NCBI GenBank assembly: GCA_046756405.1
Contig: JBHHWH010000001.1
Span: 1-64,000 of the forward strand
From: JBHHWH01 sp046756405
GTDB taxonomy: Bacteria > Actinomycetota > Acidimicrobiia > Spongiisociales > ZC4RG35
Direction: 5' to 3'
DNA length: 64,000 nt
The notes beneath the pieces were generated by a model. The model had not been told where the DNA came from. It ran no database searches and worked only from the letters and a program-made list of their open reading frames with translations. Below are positions 28,972 through 38,939 of this stretch, piece after piece; the stretch's first letter is position 1; each line of letters starts with the position of its first letter. The position numbers and the translations under genes were made by a program.

Positions 28972-30600
28972 ATGTATGACAAACGCACCATCGAGATCTA
29001 CGACACCACCCTCCGCGACGGCACCCAACAGGAGGGTATTTCGCTGACGGTTGGCGACAAGCTGGCCGTGGCCCGCCTCCTCGACGAACTCGGCGTCGCC
29101 TACATCGAAGGCGGCTGGCCCGGTGCCAACCCTAAAGACGACGAGTTTTTCGCCCGTGCCCGCCGCGAGCTCGGGCTCGAGAACGCAACCCTGGTGGCCT
29201 TCGGCTCCACCCGCCGACCCCGAAGTCACGCTGATGACGACCCCCAGCTTGCCGCCCTTCTCGCCGCTGATACCGAGGTGATCTGCCTGGTCGGCAAGGC
29301 CTGGGACTACCACGTCGAACACGCTCTACGGGCCAGCCGGGATGAGGCGCTGGCCATGGTGGAGGACTCTGTGGCCTATCTACGCGGTCAGGGAAAGCGG
29401 GTGTTCTTCGACGCCGAGCACTTCTTCGACGGGTACCGCTCCGACTCCGACTTCGCACTAGCCGTCCTCCGAGCCGCGCGCGATGCCGGAGCCGAGAGGA
29501 TCATCCTCTGCGACACCAACGGTGGCTTCCTCTCCCACGAGGTGCAGCGCATCGTAGGCGAAGTGGGCGAGGCCCTGGGTGATGCCACCCTGGGATGCCA
29601 TTTCCACAACGACACCGGCATGGCGGTAGCCAACTCCATCACCGCGGTCCTCGAAGGAGTCCACCAAGTCCAGGGATGCATCAACGGCTACGGGGAACGC
29701 ACCGGCAACGCCGACCTGTGCTCACTGATCCCCAACTTGGCGGTGAAGATGGGCCTTGAGGCCCTTCCCGAAGATCGCCTGGCCAAGCTGACCATGATCT
29801 CCCACCACGTGGCCGAGATCGTCAACCAGACCCTCGACCCTCACCTTCCCTATGTCGGCGCCTCGGCCTTCACCCACAAGGCGGGGCTGCACACCTCAGC
29901 GCTGGCGAGGCGGCGTGATGCCTACGAGCACCTCGACCCGGCAGTGGTCGGTAACGGCACCAGGGTGGTGGTCTCCGAGCTTGCGGGACGGTCGACGGTG
30001 CTGGCCAAGGCCGAAGCCCAGGGTCTCGAGCTCAGCCCCGGAACAGCACAGCAGCTCGTCGACAGGATCAAAGAGCTGGAACACGAGGGATACCAGTTCG
30101 AAGCCGCCGACGGATCCTTCGAGCTTCTCCTCCGCGAAGCCCAGGGATGGAGCCAGGACTTCTTCCAACTGGAGTCCTACCGGGTTTTCGTGGAGCATCG
30201 CAACGGCGAGGTGGTGGCCGAGGCCACCATCAAAGTCCGTGTCAATGGTGAAAGGGTTGTCGCCACCCGGGAGGGAGACGGGCCGGTGAGCGCCCTCGAC
30301 CGGGCCCTTCGGGCAGCCCTGGGCGACGCCTACCCTGAACTTGAGGGCATCCGGCTGATCGACTACCGAGTCCGGGACCTCGACTCCTCCGACGGCACCA
30401 GCGCCCGGGTACGGGTCCTCTGCCAGCACTCCGACGGCCTCCGAACCTGGGGCACCGTCGGAGTCCATGAGAACATCATCGACGCCTCCTGGGAAGCCCT
30501 CGTCGACGGAGTCGTCCTCGGTCTGCTCTATGGGAGGAACGGCCAGTCTGTTGGCCAGCGCTCAGGCAACCAGAGCCGGCCAGGACGGAAGATCTCATAA
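28972..30600 (+). CDS. cimA: (R)-citramalate synthase CimA
   Basis: CimA condenses pyruvate and acetyl-CoA to citramalate, opening the threonine-independent route to isoleucine. The 542-residue protein has the HMGL-like catalytic barrel (IYDTTLRDGTQQEGISLTVG, metal ligands GCHFHNDTGMAVANS) and GNADLCSLIPNLAVKMG. The C-terminal LeuA allosteric dimer domain (VSALDRALRAALGDAYPELE) probably binds isoleucine. The FAFTHKAGLHTSA-type segment appears as SAFTHKAGLHTSALARR. I start at the ATG at 28972 (MYDKRTIEIYDTTL). The leader before it suggests transcription attenuation by Ile-tRNA. Confidence 0.95.
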   Translation: MYDKRTIEIYDTTLRDGTQQEGISLTVGDKLAVARLLDELGVAYIEGGWPGANPKDDEFFARARRELGLENATLVAFGSTRRPRSHADDDPQLAALLAADTEVICLVGKAWDYHVEHALRASRDEALAMVEDSVAYLRGQGKRVFFDAEHFFDGYRSDSDFALAVLRAARDAGAERIILCDTNGGFLSHEVQRIVGEVGEALGDATLGCHFHNDTGMAVANSITAVLEGVHQVQGCINGYGERTGNADLCSLIPNLAVKMGLEALPEDRLAKLTMISHHVAEIVNQTLDPHLPYVGASAFTHKAGLHTSALARRRDAYEHLDPAVVGNGTRVVVSELAGRSTVLAKAEAQGLELSPGTAQQLVDRIKELEHEGYQFEAADGSFELLLREAQGWSQDFFQLESYRVFVEHRNGEVVAEATIKVRVNGERVVATREGDGPVSALDRALRAALGDAYPELEGIRLIDYRVRDLDSSDGTSARVRVLCQHSDGLRTWGTVGVHENIIDASWEALVDGVVLGLLYGRNGQSVGQRSGNQSRPGRKIS

Positions 30601-30645
30601 CCCAGGACCACCGATAGGGTCGGCGGTGGAACCCTGGAGGAGACC

Positions 30646-30834
30646 ACGACCGACCACAAAGCGAGCCCCAACCCCACGGGCATCGGGCCGAAGTTGGCCA
30701 CCGGCACCCTCATCGGCACTGCGCTCGGTGCCATTTTCGGCGTGACCATCGGCGATCTGAGCGCAGGGGTCCTGCTCGGAGGCATGATCGGGCTGGGCTC
30801 GGTGCTCCTCTGGAACGCGGTCGAAGACGACTGA
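30646..30834 (+). CDS. Small two-segment membrane protein with non-standard start
   Basis: A 62-residue frame reads TDHKASPNPTGIGPKLATGT and continues as a glycine-rich double hydrophobic segment (LIGTALGAIFGVTIG, then GVLLGGMIGLGSVLLWNAVE) to a TGA at 30832. GGAGGAG lies properly spaced before codon ACG at 30646, exactly where ATG would be expected. Either ACG or an upstream in-frame CTG (30634) initiates, an internal TTG (30694) gives a shorter form, or the start is mutated. It resembles glycine-zipper mini-membrane proteins; function unknown. Confidence 0.45.
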   Translation, partial: TTDHKASPNPTGIGPKLATGTLIGTALGAIFGVTIGDLSAGVLLGGMIGLGSVLLWNAVEDD

Positions 30835-30863
30835 ACTCCCCCGGCCCTGCACGAACCCAGAGG

Positions 30864-31277
30864 CTAGGGCGCGGAGCTGAGCTGCTGGATAAGTCCGTAG
30901 ATGTCCCCCAGGACCCAGACTTCACGGATCAGCCCATCCTCGATGGTGAACACCGCGGCACCGGCATACTCGAATCGCCTTCCGGTAGGCGCCAGGCCAA
31001 ACACCTCCCCTTCGTGAGTGCCGGTGTAGGAGAGCAGAGCGAAGGTCTTATCACCCTCGCTAATGGTCTCGGTGACCTCATTGTGGAAGTCGGACGAGAA
31101 CGACTGGATGAAGTCCACATAGTCCCCGAGCTGGTCGAATCCCACCTTGACCTGGCCGAGAGACCCCCGGAACCGGATGTCGGGGTGGAGGAACTCGGAG
31201 AAGACCGTCTTGTCGAATCGGTTCCACATGTCTTCGTAGAACCGTTCGATCAAGGCGAGGTGCTGGGGGTTCGCCAC
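30864..31277 (-). CDS. SnoaL-like/NTF2-fold protein
   Basis: This is a 137-residue protein of the NTF2-like fold related to SnoaL ester cyclases. Typical features are the N-terminal helix IERFYEDMWNRFD, the segment FLHPDIRFRGSLG and the beta-sheet region GTHEGEVFGLAPTGRRFEYA followed by VFTIEDGLIREVWVLGD. Such proteins bind small hydrophobic ligands and have very diverse roles. It is divergent from a membrane protein gene across a 36-base palindrome. No specific substrate can be assigned. Confidence 0.85.
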   Translation of the reverse strand: MANPQHLALIERFYEDMWNRFDKTVFSEFLHPDIRFRGSLGQVKVGFDQLGDYVDFIQSFSSDFHNEVTETISEGDKTFALLSYTGTHEGEVFGLAPTGRRFEYAGAAVFTIEDGLIREVWVLGDIYGLIQQLSSAP

Positions 31278-31317
31278 CCGCCGAGTCTACGGGTGTACCC
31301 CCCTAGATCGGATCTCG

Positions 31318-31353
31318 AGGCCTTTTCCCCTACGCGCGTAGGGTAAAAGGCCT
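31318..31353. promoter_or_regulatory. 36-base near-perfect palindrome in a divergent promoter region
   Basis: AGGCCTTTT and AAAAGGCCT flank the core CCCTACGCGCGTAGGG. Only one base pair of 18 is mismatched. It sits between divergent genes starting at 31277 (minus) and 31410 (plus), so a terminator between them is not needed. A symmetrical operator for a dimeric repressor is as likely as an RNA hairpin. Confidence 0.6.
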
Positions 31354-31409
31354 CTGGTCGACCGGCTCACCGTCGCCGACGATGGCATCGAAGCGAAAGA
31401 TAGGGTCAC

Positions 31410-31892
31410 ATGACGACAGGGGCTTTGATTCTGCGGTGGATACACATCGTCGCCGGAGGTGCCTGGCTGGGCGCTGTGGTGATGGTCGTGTTCGTCCTCG
31501 TGCCTTCTATAAACCAGCTCGGTGAGCCGCGACGCGGATGGTTCACGGACGCTGTGTTTCCGAAGGTCTTTCGGCTCGCCTCGGTACTTTCGGTGACGGT
31601 GGTCATCACCGGGCTGGCGTCATACCTGGAGCGGGTCGGGTGGCAGCTCGAGCTGAGACCGTTGACGTCGGGCCGGTGGGGATGGTCCATCCTCATCGGC
31701 GGTCTGCTGGCTTTGCTCCTGACGGTGTTCCACTTCGTCGCCGAAGGCCGGCTCGCCCCTCACATCAGAGGCACAGGGTCCGCGCCGATGAGCCCGCGTG
31801 GGCTGACGGTGTTACGGATCGCCCCCCGGGTAGGTCTGGCGATCCTCCTGACCGTCGTCTTCCTGATGACGTACGCCGTCCACGGAACCTGA
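31410..31892 (+). CDS. Four-segment integral membrane protein (CopD/DUF-like)
   Basis: The 160-residue protein has four membrane segments: LRWIHIVAGGAWLGAVVMVV, LASVLSVTVVITGLASYL, WSILIGGLLALLLTVFHFVA and VGLAILLTVVFLMTYAVHG. A histidine in the first segment (RWIHIVAGGAWLG) and one in the third resemble heme- or copper-related CopD-like proteins. I cannot name the family with confidence. The ATG is preceded by a weak ribosome site. It converges with the enoyl-CoA hydratase gene. Confidence 0.75.
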   Translation: MTTGALILRWIHIVAGGAWLGAVVMVVFVLVPSINQLGEPRRGWFTDAVFPKVFRLASVLSVTVVITGLASYLERVGWQLELRPLTSGRWGWSILIGGLLALLLTVFHFVAEGRLAPHIRGTGSAPMSPRGLTVLRIAPRVGLAILLTVVFLMTYAVHGT

Positions 31893-31912
31893 AGTGGCGG
31901 ACCGCCGTCCGT

Positions 31913-32704
31913 TCAACGCCCTTTGAACTCGGCCTGGCGCTTCTCCACGAAGGCGCGGACCCCCTCGACCGCGTCCTCGGAGGCGAAGGAGACGGCGAAA
32001 GCCTCCTTCTCCACCTCGAGGGCCTCTTCCATCGGCCGGCCCCATCCGTCGTTGAGGGCCCGCTTGGCCGCGCCCAGGGCAACCGTGGCCTTGGTGGCCC
32101 AGTCGGCGGCGTCGTTGAGGGCCACTTCGAGCAGCTCGTCGGGGGTGGTCACCTTGTCGGCGTATCCGATGGCAAAGGCCTCCTCGGCGTCGATGTGACG
32201 TCCGCTCATCACCAGCTCCTTGGCCCGTTGAAACCCAACAACCCGGCCCAGCCGCTGGGTACCCCCGGCACCAGGGATGATCCCCAGCAGAATCTCGGGC
32301 TGGCCCACCTTGGCGTCGTCGGCCATATAGCGGAAGTCGCAGCCCAGCGACAACTCACAACCACCGCCCAGCGCATATCCGTGGACGGCAGCGATGGTGG
32401 GCTTGGGGAGTCGCTCCAGAGTGGCGATGGATTGGAGAAGGGCGTAGGCGGTCATCTCCCTGCCGCCCGCGTCCATGACCGCTTTGAAGCCCTTGATATC
32501 CGCTCCGGCGGCGAAGTGGGGTTGGCCGGTGACCACCACCGCCCGGATGGCGGGGTCCTGGCAGGCCTCGAAGGCCTCCCCAAGCTCCGAGGCGAGCTGT
32601 TCGTTGAGAGCGTTCACCGGAGGCCGGTCGAGGCGGACCAGGGCTACCGCCCCTTCCACCGTGACCGACACGTATTTCAAACCGAGGATTTCTGTCCATG
32701 TCAT
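31913..32704 (-). CDS. Enoyl-CoA hydratase/isomerase
   Basis: This intact crotonase-fold enzyme hydrates trans-2-enoyl-CoA in beta-oxidation or a related pathway. It has 263 residues from the ATG at 32704. The oxyanion hole is HFAAGADIKGFK, and the catalytic glutamates are in ALGGGCELSLGCDFRYM and VGQPEILLGIIPGAGGTQRL. The longer frame up to 32803 overlaps the next gene and is rejected. It lies 10 bases after the GNAT/acyl-CoA synthetase gene on the same strand, suggesting joint expression in acyl-CoA metabolism. Confidence 0.95.
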   Translation of the reverse strand: MTWTEILGLKYVSVTVEGAVALVRLDRPPVNALNEQLASELGEAFEACQDPAIRAVVVTGQPHFAAGADIKGFKAVMDAGGREMTAYALLQSIATLERLPKPTIAAVHGYALGGGCELSLGCDFRYMADDAKVGQPEILLGIIPGAGGTQRLGRVVGFQRAKELVMSGRHIDAEEAFAIGYADKVTTPDELLEVALNDAADWATKATVALGAAKRALNDGWGRPMEEALEVEKEAFAVSFASEDAVEGVRAFVEKRQAEFKGR

Positions 32705-32714
32705 GGAGACGAAT

Positions 32715-35450
32715 CTAGACGGCTGGTGCCGGCCGGGCGGCGGGAAGGTCTCGCATCGCCGGTTGACGTTCCGGGGGGAGGGGTTCGATGCGCATCCTGG
32801 CATCCACCACGCTCACTCCTCGCCCGGGTTCGAGCACCTTGACCGGGTTGAGGTCCATCTCCGCCAACTCAGGCACTTCGGCGATCAGCGCCGATACCCG
32901 ACACAGGGTCTCTACCAGGGCGTCGACGTCGCCCTTCGGCTGGTTGCGATAACCCTCCAACAGCTTCGACCCCCGGGTTTCGGCGATCATCTCGGCGGCG
33001 TCGGTGTTGGTGATGGGATGGGCGCGGAAGGCGACATCTCCCAACAGCTCCACGTAGATGCCGCCCAACCCGTACACGACCAGGGGACCGAAGTTGGGAT
33101 CGAGGGTCATCCCGATCAGGGCCTCGTGTCCACCTTCGACGAACTCCTGGACCAGCACCCCTTCAGCGTCTTCCACCGCCGAGATGACCCGCTGGTAGGC
33201 ATCCGCCACCGCCTGGTCGCCCTCTACGCCGATTACCACCCCACCTACATCTGACTTGTGCGTGGCCGCAACGGAGATCACCTTCAGCACTACAGGGCCG
33301 CCGATCTCTCCAGCCGCGGCCACTGCCTCCTCCGGACTGTGAGCAACCCGGGAAATAGGCCTGCGGAGTCCGGCGGAGGCCAGGATCTCTTCCACTTCCG
33401 CCGGCTCCAACCATCCCCCCGCTTCTCCGAGACGCTCCAGGGCCTGGTCCACTACCCGACGGATCACTTCTACGGCCTCGGGGTCGAGTCGCCGCTCCTC
33501 GCCGGGATCCCGCCGCCGCCAGCGCCCATAGCGGACCGCCCGGGCCAGGGCCAGGGCGGCGTCCTCGGGAAAGACGTAGGTAGGAATGGAACGGGCCTTC
33601 CCTTCCCCTGCCAGAGCTTGAGCAGCCTCACCGCTCATGAAGACCGACAGCAGGGTCACCGGACCGTCGTATCTGGCCTGACAGTCCCGCAGCACAGCAG
33701 CAACCGCGTCGGAGCCTTCGGGCGAGGTAGGGACGTAGATGACCATCACCGAATCCACCTCGTCCGAGCGGAGAAGGAGATCCGTGGCGTGACGAAACTC
33801 GTCGGGACCTCCCGAGGCAATCAGATCCACCGGGTTGGCGATGGACGCCTCTGCGGGCAAGGCGGCGCCGATGGCCTCGCCGAGGGCGGGAGACAAGGAA
33901 GGCAGCACCAGCCCGCTGGCCTCCAGAGCGTCGGCGGCCAGGATCCCCGGACCGCCGGCGTTGGTCACGATCCCCACCCGGACACCCCGGGGCACCGGCT
34001 GGTTGGCGAGCAGGTTGGCGGCGCCGAACAGCTCCTCGATGGTGTCCACCCTGATGACTCCTGCCTGACGGAACACGGCATCCACCGCTACGTCCGAGGA
34101 GGCCAGGGCCCCCGTATGCGACGATGCCGCCCGGCTCCCTGCCTGGGTACGGCCGGCCTTCACCGCCACGATGGGCTTGCGGCGACCGATACGCCGGGCG
34201 ATGCGACTGAACTTACGCGGAGCGCCAAAGGACTCCAGGTAGAGGGTGATCACGTCGGTCTGGGGATCGTCCTCCCAGGCGAGAAGCAGATCGTTGCCGC
34301 TGACGTCGGCCTTGTTCCCCACGGAGACGAACTGAGAGATGCCGATGTTGTTGCGGCTGGCGTAGTCAAGGATCGCCACACCGAGGGCACCGGACTGGCT
34401 GGACATCGCTACGTTGCCTGCCGGGGGGTAGATCGGTGAGAAGGTGCCGTTGAGTCGTACCGAAGGAGCGGTGTTGATCAGCCCCATGCAGTTGGGTCCC
34501 ACCATGCGCATCCCGTACCGGCGCACGATATCGACCAGCTCAGCCTCCCGAGCCACCCCCTCCTCACCCACCTCGGAGAAGCCGGCGGAGATGACCACGA
34601 TGCCTCGAACTCCCGCCTCGCCGCACTGGCGGGCCACCTCGAGGACAGACCCCTGGGGGATGACGATGAAGGCCAGGTCGACCTGGTCGGGAACGTCACC
34701 GATGGTGGGGTAGGCCCGTACCGACCGCACCACCGGAGAGCGCGGGTTGACCGGGTAGAGGGGCCCGGTGAAGCCCGAGCTCAGCAGATTGCCGAAGAGC
34801 TTACCGCCGATGGAGTCGGGGTCGTTGGAGGCGCCGATGACCGCCACCGCCCGGGGGAAGAAGAGGGGTAGCACCGAAGCCGCCACCGCCCGCCGCTCCC
34901 GCTCCGCTTCAGCGGCCACGGCCCTCTCCGAGGGCTCAACAGGGAAGTCGACGGAATACACGCCTTCCTCCACGGTGCGGTGAAGCTCGTAGCCCGAGTT
35001 GCGGAAGACCCGCATCATCTGCCGGTTCTCGGCCAGGACATAGGCCTTGAACCGCTCGATCCCCTGGTCGCGGGCGTAGGTGGTGAGCAGTTCCAGGAGT
35101 TTCGTGCCCAGGCCCCGCCCCTGATGGTCGTCGGCCACTGCGAAGGCCACCTCGGCTACGAGAGAGTCGGGATCCTCCCGGTCGTAACGGCCCACGGCAA
35201 CGATCTCCCCTTCGATCTCGGCTACCAGGGCCATACGGTCCTCGTAGTCGACGTTGGTGAAGTGGGCCACTTCCCCGGGGTCGAGGGAATGTTTGATCCG
35301 GAAGAAACGGAAGTATCGGGACTGGGGGCCGAGACGCTCGAAGAAGGAGACGATGCCGTCTGCGTCGGTGGGGCGGATGGGACGGACCCGGGCGCCGCCT
35401 CCGTCACGGAGGACCACGTCGAGCTGGTACGCGGAGGGGTATTCGGCCAT
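32715..35450 (-). CDS. GNAT acetyltransferase fused to NDP-forming acyl-CoA synthetase
   Basis: The 911-residue protein begins with a GNAT domain (residues 15-170; VADDHQGRGLGTKLLELLTT is the acetyl-CoA loop). It continues with a CoA-binding domain (VAVIGASNDPDSIGGKLFGN), a succinyl-CoA-ligase-like part containing SHTGALASS, and a C-terminal ATP-grasp domain (VLKVISVAATHKSDVGGV). Proteins with these domains include the Pat lysine acetyltransferases that control acyl-CoA synthetases, where the GNAT part is often C-terminal. Here it is N-terminal, and the histidine of SHTG, which carries phosphate in active synthetases, is retained. Regulator and enzyme roles are both possible. Confidence 0.9.
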   Translation of the reverse strand: MAEYPSAYQLDVVLRDGGGARVRPIRPTDADGIVSFFERLGPQSRYFRFFRIKHSLDPGEVAHFTNVDYEDRMALVAEIEGEIVAVGRYDREDPDSLVAEVAFAVADDHQGRGLGTKLLELLTTYARDQGIERFKAYVLAENRQMMRVFRNSGYELHRTVEEGVYSVDFPVEPSERAVAAEAERERRAVAASVLPLFFPRAVAVIGASNDPDSIGGKLFGNLLSSGFTGPLYPVNPRSPVVRSVRAYPTIGDVPDQVDLAFIVIPQGSVLEVARQCGEAGVRGIVVISAGFSEVGEEGVAREAELVDIVRRYGMRMVGPNCMGLINTAPSVRLNGTFSPIYPPAGNVAMSSQSGALGVAILDYASRNNIGISQFVSVGNKADVSGNDLLLAWEDDPQTDVITLYLESFGAPRKFSRIARRIGRRKPIVAVKAGRTQAGSRAASSHTGALASSDVAVDAVFRQAGVIRVDTIEELFGAANLLANQPVPRGVRVGIVTNAGGPGILAADALEASGLVLPSLSPALGEAIGAALPAEASIANPVDLIASGGPDEFRHATDLLLRSDEVDSVMVIYVPTSPEGSDAVAAVLRDCQARYDGPVTLLSVFMSGEAAQALAGEGKARSIPTYVFPEDAALALARAVRYGRWRRRDPGEERRLDPEAVEVIRRVVDQALERLGEAGGWLEPAEVEEILASAGLRRPISRVAHSPEEAVAAAGEIGGPVVLKVISVAATHKSDVGGVVIGVEGDQAVADAYQRVISAVEDAEGVLVQEFVEGGHEALIGMTLDPNFGPLVVYGLGGIYVELLGDVAFRAHPITNTDAAEMIAETRGSKLLEGYRNQPKGDVDALVETLCRVSALIAEVPELAEMDLNPVKVLEPGRGVSVVDARMRIEPLPPERQPAMRDLPAARPAPAV

Positions 35451-35504
35451 GACACAAACCTAATGGGTGCGGGTTCTCATCAACACCCACCCCAAGCGCC
35501 AGCC

Positions 35505-35665
35505 AGCGGTAGACTTAGCGAGGAATTATGGGGGAGTCACGAGGGTTCCCCCTAAGTCAGCGGGGAGGCGCTTAGGAGACTTCGTTCACCACCCGTCGTG
35601 GGGCCCGGGCCCGGTTCCTCGCCCCTCCCCCACCCCCCCGGCTCGGGCCCCACGACTTCTTCGCG
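35505..35665 (+). ncRNA. Candidate structured RNA with C-rich loop
   Basis: The 217 bases between the GNAT gene and the tRNA hold several stems. GACTTAG (35509) pairs with CTAAGTC. GGGGGA pairs with TCCCCC. CCTAAG pairs with CTTAGG. A 13-bp terminal hairpin (35595-35656) ends in TTCTTCG. The terminal hairpin encloses a C-rich loop with CCCCTCCCCCACCCCCCC. A mini-ORF of 15 codons (GAGGAATTATGGGG) lies inside. It could be a plus-strand regulatory RNA whose C-rich loop pairs with ribosome sites. No family match is claimed. Confidence 0.35.
35595..35656. terminator. Thirteen-pair hairpin next to tRNA-Leu
   Basis: GTCGTGGGGCCCG (35595-35607) pairs perfectly with CGGGCCCCACGAC (35644-35656). TTCTTCG follows on the plus strand. 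It lies 11 bases beyond the tRNA 3' end, so it could terminate the tRNA transcript (minus) or a plus-strand RNA. Confidence 0.55.
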
Positions 35666-35667
35666 TC

Positions 35668-35758
35668 TGGTGCCCGGGGTGGGTCTCGAACCCACACGGG
35701 CCGGTGAGGGCCCAAGGGGGTTTAAGCCCCTCGCGTCTACCGATTCCGCCACCCGGGC
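35668..35758 (-). tRNA. tRNA-Leu (anticodon TAA)
   Basis: The minus strand folds as a class II tRNA. The acceptor stem pairs GCCCGGG with CCCGGGC, followed by A and an encoded CCA. The D arm contains GGCGGAATCGGTAGACGC. The anticodon stem is AGGGG/CCCCT with loop CTTAAAC (anticodon at 35724-35722). A long variable arm pairs GGGCC with GGCCC, and the T arm is GTGGG TTCGAGA CCCAC. It decodes UUA, a very rare codon in GC-rich genomes. Confidence 0.97.
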
Positions 35759-35765
35759 ACGGGTC

Positions 35766-36644
35766 TCAGCGTAGATCGAGAAGACGATTGGCCGCACCGT
35801 CGAGGGTGTCCCGCTCCGATATCACCGCCTCTTTGGCGTCCAACGCGAGCATCACCCCCTCGGCGACCAACGCTCCACCCAGAATCACCGGCGCCCGGGC
35901 CGGGTCCAGGCTGGGGATCTTCCTCGTCTCCTCCAAGGTCAGGGTGGCTAGGCCTTCGACCAGGCCCACCAGCCGCTCCCGCCTAATGCGGTGGCCATGG
36001 ACCGTCTCCCGCTCGTAGACGGTGAGTTGGAGGTCGATGGCGGCCAGGGAAGTCCAGGTCCCCGCCACCCCCACCAGGGTTCCCGGCGGGCGAAGTTCGA
36101 GAGGGGAGAGAAGCCCGGCTAGGTGACGGCGAGCGACGGCCAGCTCCTCCGGGGTGGCGGGACGGTGGGGCAGATGGGTCTCGGTGAGGCGAACCGACCC
36201 CACATCCACCGAGAACTCGGCATCGGCGGTGACCAGCTCGGTGCTCCCCCCACCGATGTCGCACACCACCACAGGCGGCTCTAGATCCCAGCCGGCGGTG
36301 GCGCCCTCATAGGCGAGACGGGCCTCCTCTTCGCCCGTTATGAGAGTGGGCCGCACCCCAAGGGCCTTCTCGGCTAAGTCGAAGAACTCCTCCCGGTTGG
36401 TAGCGTCCCGACAGGCCGAGGTGGCGATGGCCTTGCGTACCTCCACCCCATGGGTATCCATGAGGATCCCGTAGCGGCGTAGTACGGGGACGGTGCGGCC
36501 AATCGCCTCCGCGGACAGCCGACCGCTGGCGTCCACCCCCCTACCCAGCCCGGTTACCTCCACCCAACGGCCGGTCTCGGTGCCTCCCCCCGTGATAAGG
36601 AGCCGCATCGAGTTGGTGCCTATGTCGACGACACCCACCCTCAT
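35766..36644 (-). CDS. Ppx/GppA family exopolyphosphatase
   Basis: This protein hydrolyses terminal phosphate from polyphosphate or pppGpp. The actin-like ATPase fold motifs are present: MRVGVVDIGTNSMRLL (phosphate 1), VVVCDIGGGSTELV (phosphate 2) and VGVAGTWTSLAAI. At 292 residues it is a short Ppx lacking the C-terminal HD-like domains, as is usual for actinobacterial Ppx1. The ATG at 36644 overlaps the DUF501 stop (ATGA), which I prefer to a GTG at 36659. It is the last gene of the eno-ftsB-DUF501-ppx series. Confidence 0.93.
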   Translation of the reverse strand: MRVGVVDIGTNSMRLLITGGGTETGRWVEVTGLGRGVDASGRLSAEAIGRTVPVLRRYGILMDTHGVEVRKAIATSACRDATNREEFFDLAEKALGVRPTLITGEEEARLAYEGATAGWDLEPPVVVCDIGGGSTELVTADAEFSVDVGSVRLTETHLPHRPATPEELAVARRHLAGLLSPLELRPPGTLVGVAGTWTSLAAIDLQLTVYERETVHGHRIRRERLVGLVEGLATLTLEETRKIPSLDPARAPVILGGALVAEGVMLALDAKEAVISERDTLDGAANRLLDLR

Positions 36645-37159
36645 GACCGCCTCACCCACTTCGGGTTCTGCTCGCCATCGACGACGCAGAGCTCCTCGCA
36701 GTCGAGGGGCTCGATCCAGGCTGCCACCAACTCCCCCACCGGGTTCTCCCTACCTGCCCGGGTGTGGGCGTAGTGAGCGTGGAGGCACTTCACCCCCGAA
36801 GTCGTACCCCCGACTCCGCCGCGAGGTGTGGGTCCATCTCCTTCGGGAAGGAGGCCGTCCCGTTCGGCGGCGTAGCTGCGATGGGCATCGTCGAGGGCTG
36901 CGGCGAAGGCCCGGTCGGCCTCGGCTTTCGCCTCCATCCGCTTCACACCCCCGGCAGCCTCGAGACGGCCGATACGGAAAGACGCCAGGGGGCAGGTCAG
37001 CCAGTAGAGGGTGGGGAACGGGGTCCCATCGTCGAGGAGGGGCGGAACCCTAACCACCACGGGTAAGCCCAGATGGCAGCGGGAGACCACCTCGGAGGAG
37101 GCCCGCAACGGGCGTCCGATCTGGACTTCGACGACCAGGCGGTCGTCAGGGACGGTCAC
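36641..37159 (-). CDS. DUF501 family protein
   Basis: This 172-residue protein matches the DUF501 family, which is largely restricted to actinobacteria and is usually found between ftsB and ppx. Recognisable stretches are RCHLGLPVVVRVPPLLDDGT, FPTLYWLTCP and GVKCLHAHYAHTRAGRENPV with conserved cysteine and histidine residues that might bind metal. Function is unknown. The gene is separated from ftsB by two bases and overlaps ppx, so it belongs to the eno operon. Confidence 0.9.
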   Translation of the reverse strand: MTVPDDRLVVEVQIGRPLRASSEVVSRCHLGLPVVVRVPPLLDDGTPFPTLYWLTCPLASFRIGRLEAAGGVKRMEAKAEADRAFAAALDDAHRSYAAERDGLLPEGDGPTPRGGVGGTTSGVKCLHAHYAHTRAGRENPVGELVAAWIEPLDCEELCVVDGEQNPKWVRRS

Positions 37160-37161
37160 GG

Positions 37162-38939
<1,778 letters not shown>

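Noticed and set aside
31321..31353. Palindrome as a plain terminator
   Set aside because: The flanking genes are transcribed away from it on both sides, so no gene ends there, although the poly-T/poly-A arms look terminator-like.
35505..35665. Assignment as the 6C RNA family
   Set aside because: Only one loop is C-rich, whereas the known motif has two such hairpins; without a covariance search the name is not justified.
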